64,000 bases of DNA from Kribbella sp. NBC_00382 (GCF_036067295.1 NZ_CP107954.1:3038001-3102000); one strand, 5' to 3'. Positions 55,882 to 64,000 are shown, counted from the first letter of the stretch. The notes: a model not told the origin generated them from the letters alone. A program made the numbers and translations.

Positions 55882-57065
55882 GACCAACCGCCCATCACCC
55901 GGAGTGCGTCCCGCTGAGGAGTCCTGGCCGGCTTCGTCGCCAGCTCGCAGGTGCCCGAGGCGATGCTGCAGCGGATGATCGCGCTCGCGGTGTTCTCGCC
56001 GGTATCGACGACCATCAGCAGGTGGTCGTCGTCCTCGGCGGTCGTGCTGAGGAACTCCACTCCGGTCCACTGCCGCCGTACTGTGCCCGACCGGCTGTCG
56101 ATCGCGGTGGTGGTCGGATCGGAGCCGCCGTTGTGGAAGTCAGGCGTCGCGAAGATCGTCTGACCGTCCGGCGTGAACCCGTCGAGCGAGTACTCGCAGG
56201 TCCGCCACAGTTGCGCGCCGTCGGCCAGCGAACGCACGGCCGAGCAGAAGGTCTGCGCGGCGCCTTCGAGCTGGTCCACGCCGTTGGCGCCCTGGAAGTC
56301 CACGCCCGCTGGGGTTTTGAAGGACTTCAGGAGATCGACCTTGCCGGTCTGGGTGTGCCAGGCGTTCAGCGTCGCCTCCGGCTCGTCGCGGTCGCCGCCG
56401 GCGGCGAAGTAGACGGTGTCGCCGACCACGGCCAGGACGGTCGAGTACCAGTCGTTGGGGCGATCCAGCTTGTTGTCGACGTAGGCGTTGCGCCAGTAGA
56501 CGGCGTTGCCCTTCTTGCGGGTGTGGTCGGCGTTGCTGCGGGACGTCCCGTACGCGACCGCGTCCTCGTTGACCGAGGTCACCAGGCTGGCGACGTCGGG
56601 GATGCGTTCGGGCTGGATTCCGGCTGAGTTGACCCGGACGAGTTCGGAACCGCCCAGTCCCACCTCGAGGATGACCATGGCGTCACCGTCGTACCGGGCC
56701 GCGCGGATGATCGCCTGCTTGCCGGGGACAGTGACGTCCGGGCCGAGGCCGCCCTTGACCGTGCGGCCGGTTACGTAGGCCACCTGCGGCGCACGGCCGG
56801 TCGGCAGCTTGGCCAGGTCCACCTTCGCGGTGGGGATGGCCGGGCCGGACGGGGTCTGGGGGACTGGGGTCTTGGTCGCCGGCGGGGGCGACGGCTTGGG
56901 CGTCGGCGTCGTGGGTACGGGCGTGGCGCTCGCGGTGAGCGGTTGAGCGTCCGCCGCTGGAGACGTGGCAGGGCCGCGGCGGGCCGCGAGGGCCCCACCG
57001 CTCACCACAGCCAGTACTGCGACCGCCGCCACCCCCATGGCCAGCGGGCCGTTGCCCGTTTTCAC
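55878..57065 (-). CDS. Array paralogue 2: membrane-anchored exported protein, four-Cys type
   Basis: 395 residues. It has the helix AMGVAAVAVLAVVSGGALAA, then a linker and AKLPTGRAPQVAYVTGRTVKGG. The Cys are TFC, RTC, IRC and GTC; the third and fourth family Cys are absent (GGSD and TGV in their places). The core reads DGFTPDG, RQWTGVEF and AEDDDHLL. ATG at 57065 lies 64 bp after the first paralogue stop, the largest internal gap in the array, so a second promoter could lie there. The Pro-rich linker is shorter than in paralogues 3 and 4. Confidence 0.8.
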   Translation of the reverse strand: MKTGNGPLAMGVAAVAVLAVVSGGALAARRGPATSPAADAQPLTASATPVPTTPTPKPSPPPATKTPVPQTPSGPAIPTAKVDLAKLPTGRAPQVAYVTGRTVKGGLGPDVTVPGKQAIIRAARYDGDAMVILEVGLGGSELVRVNSAGIQPERIPDVASLVTSVNEDAVAYGTSRSNADHTRKKGNAVYWRNAYVDNKLDRPNDWYSTVLAVVGDTVYFAAGGDRDEPEATLNAWHTQTGKVDLLKSFKTPAGVDFQGANGVDQLEGAAQTFCSAVRSLADGAQLWRTCEYSLDGFTPDGQTIFATPDFHNGGSDPTTTAIDSRSGTVRRQWTGVEFLSTTAEDDDHLLMVVDTGENTASAIIRCSIASGTCELATKPARTPQRDALRVMGGWS

Positions 57066-57129
57066 GTTCGGTCGTCCAATCGGTTCGTCCCCGTCCCCGA
57101 TAGGACGCGGGCCGACGCGGGTTTGTTCG

Positions 57130-58233
57130 TCATGAGCCGAGAAGAAGTGTTCCGGACGCCGGCGGAGTCGCCAGTTCGCACTTGCCGGAGCTCACCGTGC
57201 AGCGGACCAGCGCCGACCGGGACCCCGGTACCGGCTTGTCGTGCCAGGCCAGTACTACGTGATCGCCGTCCTCCGGTCTGGCGTCGCGCAGGGACGGGCC
57301 GGTCCACTTGCGGAGCTGGTTGCCGGTCTTCGGGTCGAGCGCGACGTTCTCCAAGTCGCCGTACGGGTCGCTGCCGGCCGGGATGCCGATGGTGAAGGTG
57401 TTGCCGGGGCTGAAGCGGGTGAGCTGGTACTGGCAGCTCCGCCAGCGCTGGGAGCCGGTGGCGATGGTCATCAGCGTCGTGCACATGCCGCTGTCGTTCT
57501 GCGAGGCAAGTCCGGCGACCAGGGTGCCGTCGCCCGAGACAGCGATCGGGGAGCGGACGGTGCTGATCCGGGTCGGCTTCGGTTGGTCCACCTGCCAGCG
57601 GTAGAAGTTCCAGGGCCCGGTCAGGTCGTCGCTGGCCTGGAAGTAGACGGTGTCGTTGGTCACACCGAGGACCCTGAGGTCGTACACGCTGCGTTGGGCC
57701 AGCTGTTTGACCGCGCCGGTAGCAGAACGGCGGTAATAGACGGTGCCGCCGACGTGCTCCTCCGGGGCGTAGCGGCCGCCGGAGGCGTAGGCGGCTGCTT
57801 GGCCGTCGGTGCTGGTGACGACCGAGTCGACGCCGGGGACCTGCTCGATTTGCTTGCCTGAGGCATCGAGTATGACGAGGGCGGCGCTCCGGACGGTCTT
57901 CAGCTGGATGGTCAGGACTGCATCGTGCAGGCGGGCGACGGCGTCGATCTCGATACTGCCGGGGACGCGTACCGGCGTACCGGCGCCGCCGTAGACGGTC
58001 CGATCGCGCAGATAGGTCACCTGCGGAGCCGCACCGACGGGCAGCTTGCGCACATCGATCGGGACGACCTTGGGACCGGTGAACTCGAGGGCCGCAGCTG
58101 TCTGCGACGGAGTCACCAGCTGCGCCGCCGCGCCGGCCTGCGACTGTGGCGTCTGCCGGGACGCGACGAACCCACCGACCACAACCGCCGCGACTGCGAC
58201 AGCCGCGACCGTCATAACCCGCAGGTTTCGCAC
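57130..58233 (-). CDS. Array paralogue 1 (first): membrane-anchored exported protein, four-Cys type
   Basis: 367 residues, the shortest member; the Pro-rich linker is almost gone. The helix VAAVAVAAVVVGGFVAS leads to RKLPVGAAPQVTYLRDRTVYGGAG. Four Cys (GMC, RSC, VRC, GKC) remain and the middle two are missing. The core is TRFSPGN, RKWTGPS and PEDGDHVV, the least conserved version. It is first in the transcription order and divergent from the Ser/Thr kinase gene, with 75 bp between the two starts, so both are likely to be controlled from the same short region. Confidence 0.8.
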   Translation of the reverse strand: MRNLRVMTVAAVAVAAVVVGGFVASRQTPQSQAGAAAQLVTPSQTAAALEFTGPKVVPIDVRKLPVGAAPQVTYLRDRTVYGGAGTPVRVPGSIEIDAVARLHDAVLTIQLKTVRSAALVILDASGKQIEQVPGVDSVVTSTDGQAAAYASGGRYAPEEHVGGTVYYRRSATGAVKQLAQRSVYDLRVLGVTNDTVYFQASDDLTGPWNFYRWQVDQPKPTRISTVRSPIAVSGDGTLVAGLASQNDSGMCTTLMTIATGSQRWRSCQYQLTRFSPGNTFTIGIPAGSDPYGDLENVALDPKTGNQLRKWTGPSLRDARPEDGDHVVLAWHDKPVPGSRSALVRCTVSSGKCELATPPASGTLLLGS

Positions 58234-58296
58234 TCCTTAGGCCCCGTTTCGGTCTCGAACACACGCTCCGGCGACCAAGTCGCAGGAAGGATCGAG

Positions 58297-58302
58297 CATA
58301 AT
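58297..58302 (+). promoter_or_regulatory. Putative -10 box for a leaderless kinase mRNA
   Basis: CATAAT ends six bases before the kinase ATG at 58309, the spacing of a -10 element whose transcript begins at the start codon. No clear -35 box is seen at the expected distance. Confidence 0.4.
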
Positions 58303-58308
58303 GCGGGG

Positions 58309-59805
58309 ATGGACCAGCCCCAGCGGATCGGCCGGTACTCCCTCGTCCGCCGGGTGGGTGCCGGGGGTTTCGCGACCGTCTGGCTGGCCCGCGACGAGGA
58401 GCTGGATGCCGACGTCGCGGTCAAGATCCTGTCCGACAACTGGATCGACGAAGAGGACGTCCGGCGCCGCTTCCTGGCCGAGGGCCGGTTCCTTCGCCGC
58501 GTCGACTCGCCGCATGTGGTCGGGGTGCACGATGTCGGTGAGACCGAGGACGGCCGGCCCTATCTCGTCCTGACCTATGCCGACGGCGGATCGCTCGCGG
58601 ACCGGATCAAGGCCGGACCGATGCAGATCGCCGACGTCGTCGACGTGATCGCCCAGGTCGGCAGCGGCCTCAAGCAGTTGCATGCGCGTGGAGTGCTGCA
58701 CCGCGACGTGAAGCCGGCCAACGTGCTGTTCCGCCTCGACGAGTCCGGCGATCGCGCGATGCTCGGCGACCTCGGCCTGGGCAAGTCGCTGGAAACCGTG
58801 TCCCAGTTGACGATGCCGGGCGGTACGCCGGCCTACGTCGCCCCCGAGCAGGTGATGGGCGACCGTCTCGACCACCGCGCCGACCTCTACTCGCTCGGCG
58901 CCGTCGCCTATGCGGCCTTCACCGGCCAAGCACCCCATGGCGTGATCAGCCTGGGTGCTGTGATGCGGATCGAGTCGCCGCCGCCGTCGATGAGCACCTT
59001 GCGCGATGACGTGTCTGACGCGATCGATGCCGTCGTACGCCGCGCCCTCGAGCCGGATCGCGACAAGCGCTGGCCGGACCTCGACAGCTTCCTCGACGCG
59101 CTGCCGGAGGCACACAAGACCGGCAAGGTCCCGGCTGGTCTCGTACCCGCCGAGCAACTGCCGGGACCAGCCGGTCCCGGCGGTGTGGACCAGGAGACAG
59201 CCCTGTCGGCCGCCAATGCCCCCACTGTCACGCCCGCTGGCACAGCCGACCCCACCACAGTGCCTGCAGCCCTGCTGGCTACTCCGGCGAAGGCCCAGAA
59301 GCGCTCGGCCCGCGCGTGGGTCATCACTGTCGTGCTCGCCCTCATCCTGGCCGCTGGTGGTGGCTATGGCGGCTACCGCCTGGTGATGAGCCGCCCGGTG
59401 ACCGTGGCGACGGATGTCCTATCAGTGAAGGTCCCGCGCACCTGGGACCAGAAGTCGCAGGGCGCAACCAACCTGCTGGTCACAGAGGACGCCGCGAACT
59501 GGCAGACCGACAGCAAGGTGCCAGGGATCTACCTGGAGACCCTGACCGGGGCCGCAGGCGCCAAGCTGCCGGCTACCGGCAGGATGCCCACCGGCTGCAA
59601 GTTCACGGCTCAGAACGACCAGACCGGCGAGAAGATGATCACCTTCTACTACGAGTGCACCGACAGCGCCTCCGGGGCGAAGAGCACTGTCGGCGAGCGC
59701 TACAAGGCAGTGGTGCCCGGCACGGTGATACTGCGGACACAGGCCCGCAGTTCCACCGTCCAGGAGGTCGACAAGGTCCTCGGGTCGGCCACCTACATCA
59801 AGTAG
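58309..59805 (+). CDS. Membrane Ser/Thr protein kinase with extracellular domain
   Basis: 498 residues. The Hanks-type kinase domain (about 8-270) has the loop VGAGGFATVW (residues 16-25), Lys39 in VAVKIL, Asp133 in HRDVKPANVLF, Asp154 in GDLGLGK (DLG, as in many actinobacterial kinases) and the APE motif. A Pro/Ala/Thr-rich juxtamembrane stretch leads to one membrane helix (about 336-358). The outside domain (360-498) has no PASTA repeat; it shows VKVPRTWDQKSQ and two Cys (GCKF, YECT), probably one disulfide, and may sense a ligand. The ATG at 58309 may be leaderless. It is divergent from the six-paralogue array. Confidence 0.93.
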   Translation: MDQPQRIGRYSLVRRVGAGGFATVWLARDEELDADVAVKILSDNWIDEEDVRRRFLAEGRFLRRVDSPHVVGVHDVGETEDGRPYLVLTYADGGSLADRIKAGPMQIADVVDVIAQVGSGLKQLHARGVLHRDVKPANVLFRLDESGDRAMLGDLGLGKSLETVSQLTMPGGTPAYVAPEQVMGDRLDHRADLYSLGAVAYAAFTGQAPHGVISLGAVMRIESPPPSMSTLRDDVSDAIDAVVRRALEPDRDKRWPDLDSFLDALPEAHKTGKVPAGLVPAEQLPGPAGPGGVDQETALSAANAPTVTPAGTADPTTVPAALLATPAKAQKRSARAWVITVVLALILAAGGGYGGYRLVMSRPVTVATDVLSVKVPRTWDQKSQGATNLLVTEDAANWQTDSKVPGIYLETLTGAAGAKLPATGRMPTGCKFTAQNDQTGEKMITFYYECTDSASGAKSTVGERYKAVVPGTVILRTQARSSTVQEVDKVLGSATYIK

Positions 59806-59810
59806 CCCGG

Positions 59811-60752
59811 CTACCCCACCAGCGAGGTCAGCGAGGAAACGCTGGCCTTGTGCATGCGGGGGATGACGTTCAGCGTGGCCGAGTCGCCGCTGTAGAGGTA
59901 AGAGCCCGACTCGTAGACCAGGTACGCAGTGCCGTTGTACTCCGTGATGCCCTCGGTCATGCTCGGCGCCCGGAAGCAGCTCAGCGCGGCGGCGTCCAGG
60001 TCCTTCTGGCCGCGGCGTACGACGTACAGGTTGCTGCGGTTCCCCCGGCCGTAGGACGTGCTGTAGATGAAGTGGTTGGCGGTGACCATCAGGCCCTGCG
60101 TCTTGGTCGGTACCTCCCAGGCGCCGGCCAGGGTGGTGAGGGTGCCGTCGTCCGCGATCTTGTACTCGTACATGGTGCCGCGGCCGGTCTCGTTGAAGGT
60201 GCCGGAGAAGATGGAGTCGCCGTAGCTGGTCAGGAAGGATGAGCCGGCTACGTCGCGCGCAGTACCGACCTGGGCGAGGTACGGCGTACCAGCGGCCTTC
60301 ATGGCGGTCCGGAGCTCAGTCAGCCGGTACTTGCGGATGGAACTGCCCGCGCCGGCCACGAAGGCCCAGCCCTTGCTGGTGGTGATCCCGCCGACATGCG
60401 ACTCGGCGATGGCGACCACGCCGACCGTGGAGCCGGTAGCCGGGTCGATGCCGTAGATCTGGGAGTCGGCGCCCGCACGGTACGAGGCGACCAGCAGCAG
60501 GTTCTTGCCCGAGCCGTCCCAGTTGTACCAAGTACCGGCGCCTTGCGGCGTGTGCGTGCTGAGGTTGGGAATGCTGGCGCTGTTGCTGAACCTGGCGTCG
60601 TACTTCTTGGACGCCGACGGCCCGTCATAGAAGGTGCTGCCACCGGTGGTCGCGGTGTCGCAGCTGATGGCGGCACTGGCCGGCGAACTGAAGGCGGTCA
60701 GGGCAGTGGCGGTCGTGATGAAGGCAGTCAGAACGGCGAAGCGGCGGGTCAT
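59811..60752 (-). CDS. Secreted protein of unknown function, propeller-like
   Basis: 313 residues with a signal peptide cut near SPASAAISC. The mature part has repeated strand-turn blocks ending in YGIDPATG, SHVGGITTSKGWAFVAG, SIFSGTFNETGRGTMYEY and TEGITEYNGTAYLVYESG, which suggest a beta-propeller of four to six blades. Two Cys (ISC, LSC) lie at the ends and could clasp the ring. It is convergent with the kinase gene, and the two stops are a few bases apart. It is not obviously related to the paralogue array despite the shared likely fold. Confidence 0.75.
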   Translation of the reverse strand: MTRRFAVLTAFITTATALTAFSSPASAAISCDTATTGGSTFYDGPSASKKYDARFSNSASIPNLSTHTPQGAGTWYNWDGSGKNLLLVASYRAGADSQIYGIDPATGSTVGVVAIAESHVGGITTSKGWAFVAGAGSSIRKYRLTELRTAMKAAGTPYLAQVGTARDVAGSSFLTSYGDSIFSGTFNETGRGTMYEYKIADDGTLTTLAGAWEVPTKTQGLMVTANHFIYSTSYGRGNRSNLYVVRRGQKDLDAAALSCFRAPSMTEGITEYNGTAYLVYESGSYLYSGDSATLNVIPRMHKASVSSLTSLVG

Positions 60753-60835
60753 GGCATCCCCTGGAGGTTTGGGCGGTAACCTTCGAGATCTTCTCGGTAG
60801 ACGGTAAGTGATTGACCCGCAGTACGGTAGGGCGC

Positions 60836-62161
60836 ATGACCGACCTGCGTGCGGCGATCGACCGCGTTCTGCCCTCCGTCCGTGCCGACCTCGAGGACCT
60901 CATCCGGATTCCCTCGGTCAGCGCGGACCCGGCCCGTGCGGCCGATGTCCAGCGATCGGCGGAGGCTACCGCCGCGCTCTTCGAGGCCGAGGGCTTCGAG
61001 ATCCAGATCGTCCGGGCGGGTGACGGCGCCCCGGCGGTGATCGCCAAGAAGCCGGCGCCGGCGGGCAAGCCGACCGTACTGCTCTACGCGCACCACGACG
61101 TCCAGCCGACCGGCAACGTGGAGGAGTGGACCTCGGAGCCGTTCGAGCCGACCGAGCGGGACGGCCGGCTGTTCGCCCGCGGCGCGGCCGACGACAAGGC
61201 CGGGATCGCCGCGCACCTCGCCGCCGTACGGGCCTTCGGCAACGACCTGCCGGTCGGCGTGACGGTCTTCGTCGAGGGCGAGGAGGAGATCGGCTCGCCG
61301 ACCCTGCTGCAGCTGCTCGACGAGTACGCCGATGAGCTCACCGCCGACGCGATCGTGATCGCCGACTCGGGCAACTGGGCGATCGGCCAGCCCGCCCTGA
61401 CGGTCTCGCTGCGTGGTCTGGTCGACTGCTTCGTCGAGGTGCGGACGCTGAAGCACGCCGTCCACTCGGGCCTTTTCGGCGGCGCCGTACCGGATGCGCT
61501 GTCTGCCCTGTGCCGGCTGCTCGCCACCTTGCACACCGACAACGGTGACGTCGCGGTCGACGGGCTGCACGCGACACGCGCGGCCGAGCTGGACTACCCC
61601 GAGGACCGGTTCCGGGCCGAGTCGAGTGTGCTGGACTCGGTGAAGCTGATCGGTTCGGGCACCTTGGTCGACCGGCTGTGGACCCGCCCGGCGATCGCAG
61701 TACTGGCTATCGACGCGCCGCGGGTGGCCGACGCGAGCAACACTCTGGTACCGGTCGCGCGGGCCAAGGTCAGCCTGCGGGTGGCCCCTGGCGACGACGC
61801 GGTGAAGGCGATGGAAGCCCTGCGCAACCACCTCGAGCAGAACGCGCCCTGGGGTGCCCAGGTCACTGTGACAGAAGGCGATCTCGGCCAGCCGTGCTCC
61901 ATCAACGCGCGCGGTACGGCGTACGACGCGGCCCGTTCCGCCTTCGCCACCGCATGGGGTGTGGAGCCCGTCGACACCGGGATGGGTGGCTCGATCCCGT
62001 TCATCGCGGAGTTCCAGCAGGCCTTCCCGAACGCGGCCGTTCTGGTCACTGGGGTGGAGGATCCGGACACCCGGGCCCACGGCATCGACGAGGGCCTGCA
62101 CCTGGAGGAGTTCACCAAGGTCTGTCTGGCCGAGGCGCAGCTTCTTCAGAACTTGGCGTGA
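60836..62161 (+). CDS. M20 family dipeptidase
   Basis: 441 residues of the CNDP/DapE-type zinc peptidase family. The metal ligands are seen as YAHHDVQP and GAADDKAG (His and bridging Asp), EGEEEIGS (catalytic and metal Glu) and a late EDPDTRAHGIDEGL (final His). The dimerisation lid lies between about residues 190 and 310 with KHAVHSGLFGG. It cleaves dipeptides with wide specificity in the cytoplasm. ATG at 60836 is preferred to the frame opening at 60812, which has no signal for initiation. It is divergent from the secreted protein gene. Confidence 0.92.
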   Translation: MTDLRAAIDRVLPSVRADLEDLIRIPSVSADPARAADVQRSAEATAALFEAEGFEIQIVRAGDGAPAVIAKKPAPAGKPTVLLYAHHDVQPTGNVEEWTSEPFEPTERDGRLFARGAADDKAGIAAHLAAVRAFGNDLPVGVTVFVEGEEEIGSPTLLQLLDEYADELTADAIVIADSGNWAIGQPALTVSLRGLVDCFVEVRTLKHAVHSGLFGGAVPDALSALCRLLATLHTDNGDVAVDGLHATRAAELDYPEDRFRAESSVLDSVKLIGSGTLVDRLWTRPAIAVLAIDAPRVADASNTLVPVARAKVSLRVAPGDDAVKAMEALRNHLEQNAPWGAQVTVTEGDLGQPCSINARGTAYDAARSAFATAWGVEPVDTGMGGSIPFIAEFQQAFPNAAVLVTGVEDPDTRAHGIDEGLHLEEFTKVCLAEAQLLQNLA

Positions 62162-62200
62162 TCTGGCGGACCGGGCTTTCCGCGTACCGTGTGTTTGGCA

Positions 62201-62206
62201 TAGGTT
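62201..62206 (+). promoter_or_regulatory. Putative -10 box for a leaderless pntAA mRNA
   Basis: TAGGTT ends seven bases before the GTG at 62214. There is no Shine-Dalgarno in the 52-bp gap, so a leaderless message starting at the GTG is likely. A -35 box is not obvious. Confidence 0.35.
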
Positions 62207-62213
62207 TCGGCGA

Positions 62214-63338
62214 GTGAAGATCGCAGTAGTGCGAGAGACCAGACCGGCCGAGCGCCGGGTGGCCCTGGTGCCGGAGCAAATCGTCAAACTCGTCCAGCTC
62301 GGCTACGAGGTCGCGGTCGAACCCGCGGCCGGCGAGCGCGCCCTGTACTCCGACGACGCCTACCGCGACGCCGGTGCGGAGGTGGCCTGGGGCGCCGATC
62401 ATGCGGCGACGGTGGTGGTGTCGGTGCAGCCGCTCGAACGGGAGCGACTGCAGCGGCTGCACGCCGGTACGGCGCTGATGTCGTTCCTGCCGACGAATCC
62501 GCCGGACGTGATCCGGGCCGCGACCCGGGCCAAGCTGACCGCGTTCGCGATGGAGATGATCCCGCGGATCTCGCGCGCCCAGTCGATGGACGCGCTCTCC
62601 TCGCAGGCGCTGGTGGCCGGCTACCGGGCGGCCATCGTCGCCGCGGAACGCCTGCCCCGGTTCTTCCCGCTGAACATGACAGCAGCCGGTACGGTGCCGC
62701 CGGCCCAGGTCCTCGTCCTGGGCGCCGGCGTCGCCGGACTGCAGGCGATCGCGACCGCGAAGCGTCTTGGCGCGGTGGTGAAGGCGTACGACGTCCGGAC
62801 CGCCGCGGCCGAGGAGATCGCCTCGATGGGCGCGCAGCCGATCGAGCTGGAGCTCGGCACGCTCGACGGGCCGGGCGGCTATGCCCGCGAGATGACCGAG
62901 GAGCGCGCGCAGTTGCAACGCGACCTGCTCGCGCCGTACATCGCGGGCGCCGATGCGTTGATCACGACTGCCGCAGTACCGGGGCGGACCGCTCCGATGC
63001 TGGTGTCGCGGTCGATGGTCGAGCAGATGAAGCCCGGCTCGGTCGTCGTCGACCTGGCCTCGGAGTCCGGCGGCAACGTCGAGGGCTCGGTGGCCGGTAC
63101 GGAGCTGATGATCGGCAACGCGCTGGTCTGGGGCGGCGCGAACGTACCCAGCCAGATGGCCGGACCGGCCAGCCGGCTGTACGGCCAGAACATCGCCAAC
63201 CTGATCGCGCTGATGACCCGGGACGCGGAGTTCAACCCGGACTTCGACGACGAGATCGTCAGCGGCTGCTGCCTCACCCACGACGGCACCGTGCTGCACG
63301 AGCCGACCCGCGAACTGCTGGAAGGACCGATGGCATGA
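62214..63338 (+). CDS. pntAA: NAD(P) transhydrogenase subunit alpha part 1
   Basis: 374 residues, the NAD(H)-binding domain I of the proton-translocating transhydrogenase. It opens with IAVVRETRPAERRVALVPEQ. The Rossmann loop is LVLGAGVAGLQAIATAKRLGA followed by VVKAYDVRTAAAEE. The QDQ-type loop region lies near PRISRAQSMDAL. It is one of three separate polypeptides, as usual in actinobacteria. The start is GTG 62214; the frame is open upstream inside the dipeptidase gene. Its stop overlaps the next start by four bases. The complex makes NADPH from NADH using the proton gradient. Confidence 0.94.
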   Translation: MKIAVVRETRPAERRVALVPEQIVKLVQLGYEVAVEPAAGERALYSDDAYRDAGAEVAWGADHAATVVVSVQPLERERLQRLHAGTALMSFLPTNPPDVIRAATRAKLTAFAMEMIPRISRAQSMDALSSQALVAGYRAAIVAAERLPRFFPLNMTAAGTVPPAQVLVLGAGVAGLQAIATAKRLGAVVKAYDVRTAAAEEIASMGAQPIELELGTLDGPGGYAREMTEERAQLQRDLLAPYIAGADALITTAAVPGRTAPMLVSRSMVEQMKPGSVVVDLASESGGNVEGSVAGTELMIGNALVWGGANVPSQMAGPASRLYGQNIANLIALMTRDAEFNPDFDDEIVSGCCLTHDGTVLHEPTRELLEGPMA

Positions 63339-63640
63339 CCGAGACCATCGCCCTGCTGACCATCTTCGTGCTGGCGGCGTTCGTCGGCGTCGAGGTGATC
63401 AGCAAGGTCTCCTCGACCCTGCACACCCCGCTGATGTCCGGCGCGAACGCGATCCACGGCGTCATCCTGGTCGGCGCGATCATCGTCACCGGCCAGGCCG
63501 ACTCCACCCTGGTGGTGATCGTCGGGCTGCTGGCCGTCGTGCTGGCCACGGTGAACATGGTCGGCGGGTTCGTCGTCACCGACCGGATGCTGCAGATGTT
63601 CCGCGGCCCGGCGGCGCGCAAGAAGGAGCTCCAGAAGTGA
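63335..63640 (+). CDS. pntAB: NAD(P) transhydrogenase subunit alpha part 2 (membrane)
   Basis: 101 residues with about three membrane helices. GVEVISKVSSTLHTPLMSGANAIHG is the conserved membrane block of PntA (residues about 18-42), and the C-terminus ends in RKKELQK. The ATG overlaps pntAA by four bases and the stop overlaps pntB by three, so the three subunits are made together. It forms part of the proton channel with PntB. Confidence 0.95.
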   Translation: MTETIALLTIFVLAAFVGVEVISKVSSTLHTPLMSGANAIHGVILVGAIIVTGQADSTLVVIVGLLAVVLATVNMVGGFVVTDRMLQMFRGPAARKKELQK

Positions 63641-64000
63641 TCGACACCTGGGCCCAGATCGGGTACCTGATCTCCGCTGTCTGCTTCATCGTCGCGCTGA
63701 AGGCCCTCTCGTCGCCGAAGTCGGCGCGGACCGGCAACCTGCTCGGCGCCGCGGGCGCGGTACTCGCGGTGATCATCACCTTCGTCGCGTACAAGCCGGA
63801 TCACCTGGGCGCGATCCTGGTGGCGCTGCTGATCGGCACGATCGCGGGTGTGGTCGGCTCGCGCCGGGTGCAGATGACGCACATGCCGCAACTGGTGGCG
63901 CTGTTCAACGGCGTCGGTGGTGGCGCGGCCGCGCTGGTCGCGTTGATGGAGCTCGGTGAGGTACGTGACGGCGAGACGATCGCCGCGATCGCGACCGCCT
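63637..64000 (+). CDS. pntB: NAD(P) transhydrogenase subunit beta (3' partial)
   Basis: The first 121 residues are visible; the gene runs off the window. GTG at 63637 overlaps the pntAB stop. Membrane helices are seen at IGYLISAVCFIVALKAL and LLGAAGAVLAVIITFVAY, then MPQLVALFNGVGGGAAALVAL, the conserved PntB channel block. The NADP-binding domain III is beyond the edge. Confidence 0.93.
   Translation, partial: MIDTWAQIGYLISAVCFIVALKALSSPKSARTGNLLGAAGAVLAVIITFVAYKPDHLGAILVALLIGTIAGVVGSRRVQMTHMPQLVALFNGVGGGAAALVALMELGEVRDGETIAAIATA

Noticed and set aside
51093..58233. Naming the six paralogues as WD40, TolB or PQQ enzymes
   Set aside because: The strand-turn pattern suggests a propeller, but no GH/WD, TolB or PQQ signature is present, so a named function would be invented.
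59805..59812. Terminator between the kinase and secreted-protein genes
   Set aside because: GTAGCC-C-GGCTAC pairs, but a one-base loop is too tight and there is no T-run; the stops simply lie next to each other.
60812..60835. Upstream start for the dipeptidase
   Set aside because: The extra residues have no ribosome site and lie before the normal start of the family.

Overview
The window is about 70% GC by eye. It is gene-dense, uses many GTG starts, has short start/stop overlaps (ATGA, GTGA, TGATG), and encodes many actinobacterial families: an MFS-Tmk fusion, a Lys-rich TopA tail, DUF4190 proteins, an ActP/DUF485 pair, and three-gene pntAA-pntAB-pntB. I infer a chromosomal segment of a soil actinomycete of the Nocardioides/Kribbella type. 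No search was possible, so genus level is a guess. I saw no phage, insertion sequence, CRISPR array, tRNA or rRNA.

Layout. 1-5.7 kb: the end of an enoyl-CoA hydratase gene, two tandem paralogous diguanylate cyclases behind a small CxxC protein, and a cytochrome P450 with an array of TGGCACCAC boxes upstream. 5.7-12.2 kb: a large secreted GH31 glycosidase and two secreted alpha/beta hydrolases. 12.3-28.2 kb: a housekeeping stretch (topA, a Fur-family regulator, an AlkZ-like glycosylase with a G15 tract, lacZ with a palindromic operator, an MFS-tmk fusion, holB, two DUF4190 proteins, ricT, a secreted tripeptidyl aminopeptidase). 28.2-36.8 kb: an SCP-like protein, three tandem secreted bulb-lectin paralogues, an MFS exporter, an FMN glutamate-synthase-like protein, a PoxB-type enzyme and a lipoprotein. 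36.8-40.9 kb: a cobalamin riboswitch and the FecCD-type ABC importer it should control. 40.9-44.1 kb: a MocR regulator and a CYTH-CHAD protein.

44.1-58.2 kb is one long minus-strand run. In order of transcription it holds six tandem paralogues of an unrecognised single-pass exported protein, a metallophosphoesterase, a LytS-type histidine kinase, a 166-nt hairpin, a LytTR response regulator, a small membrane protein, a sodium:solute symporter, and then DUF485-ActP. A serine/threonine kinase with a sensor-like ectodomain is divergent from the first paralogue, separated by 75 bp. 59.8-64 kb: a secreted protein, an M20 dipeptidase and the start of the pnt transhydrogenase operon.

The most unusual items are the six-gene paralogue array beside the kinase, with a cysteine pair that is kept or lost as a unit, and the long hairpin between the sensor and regulator genes. 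Mismatches in that hairpin are almost all G:U-compatible only on the transcribed strand.
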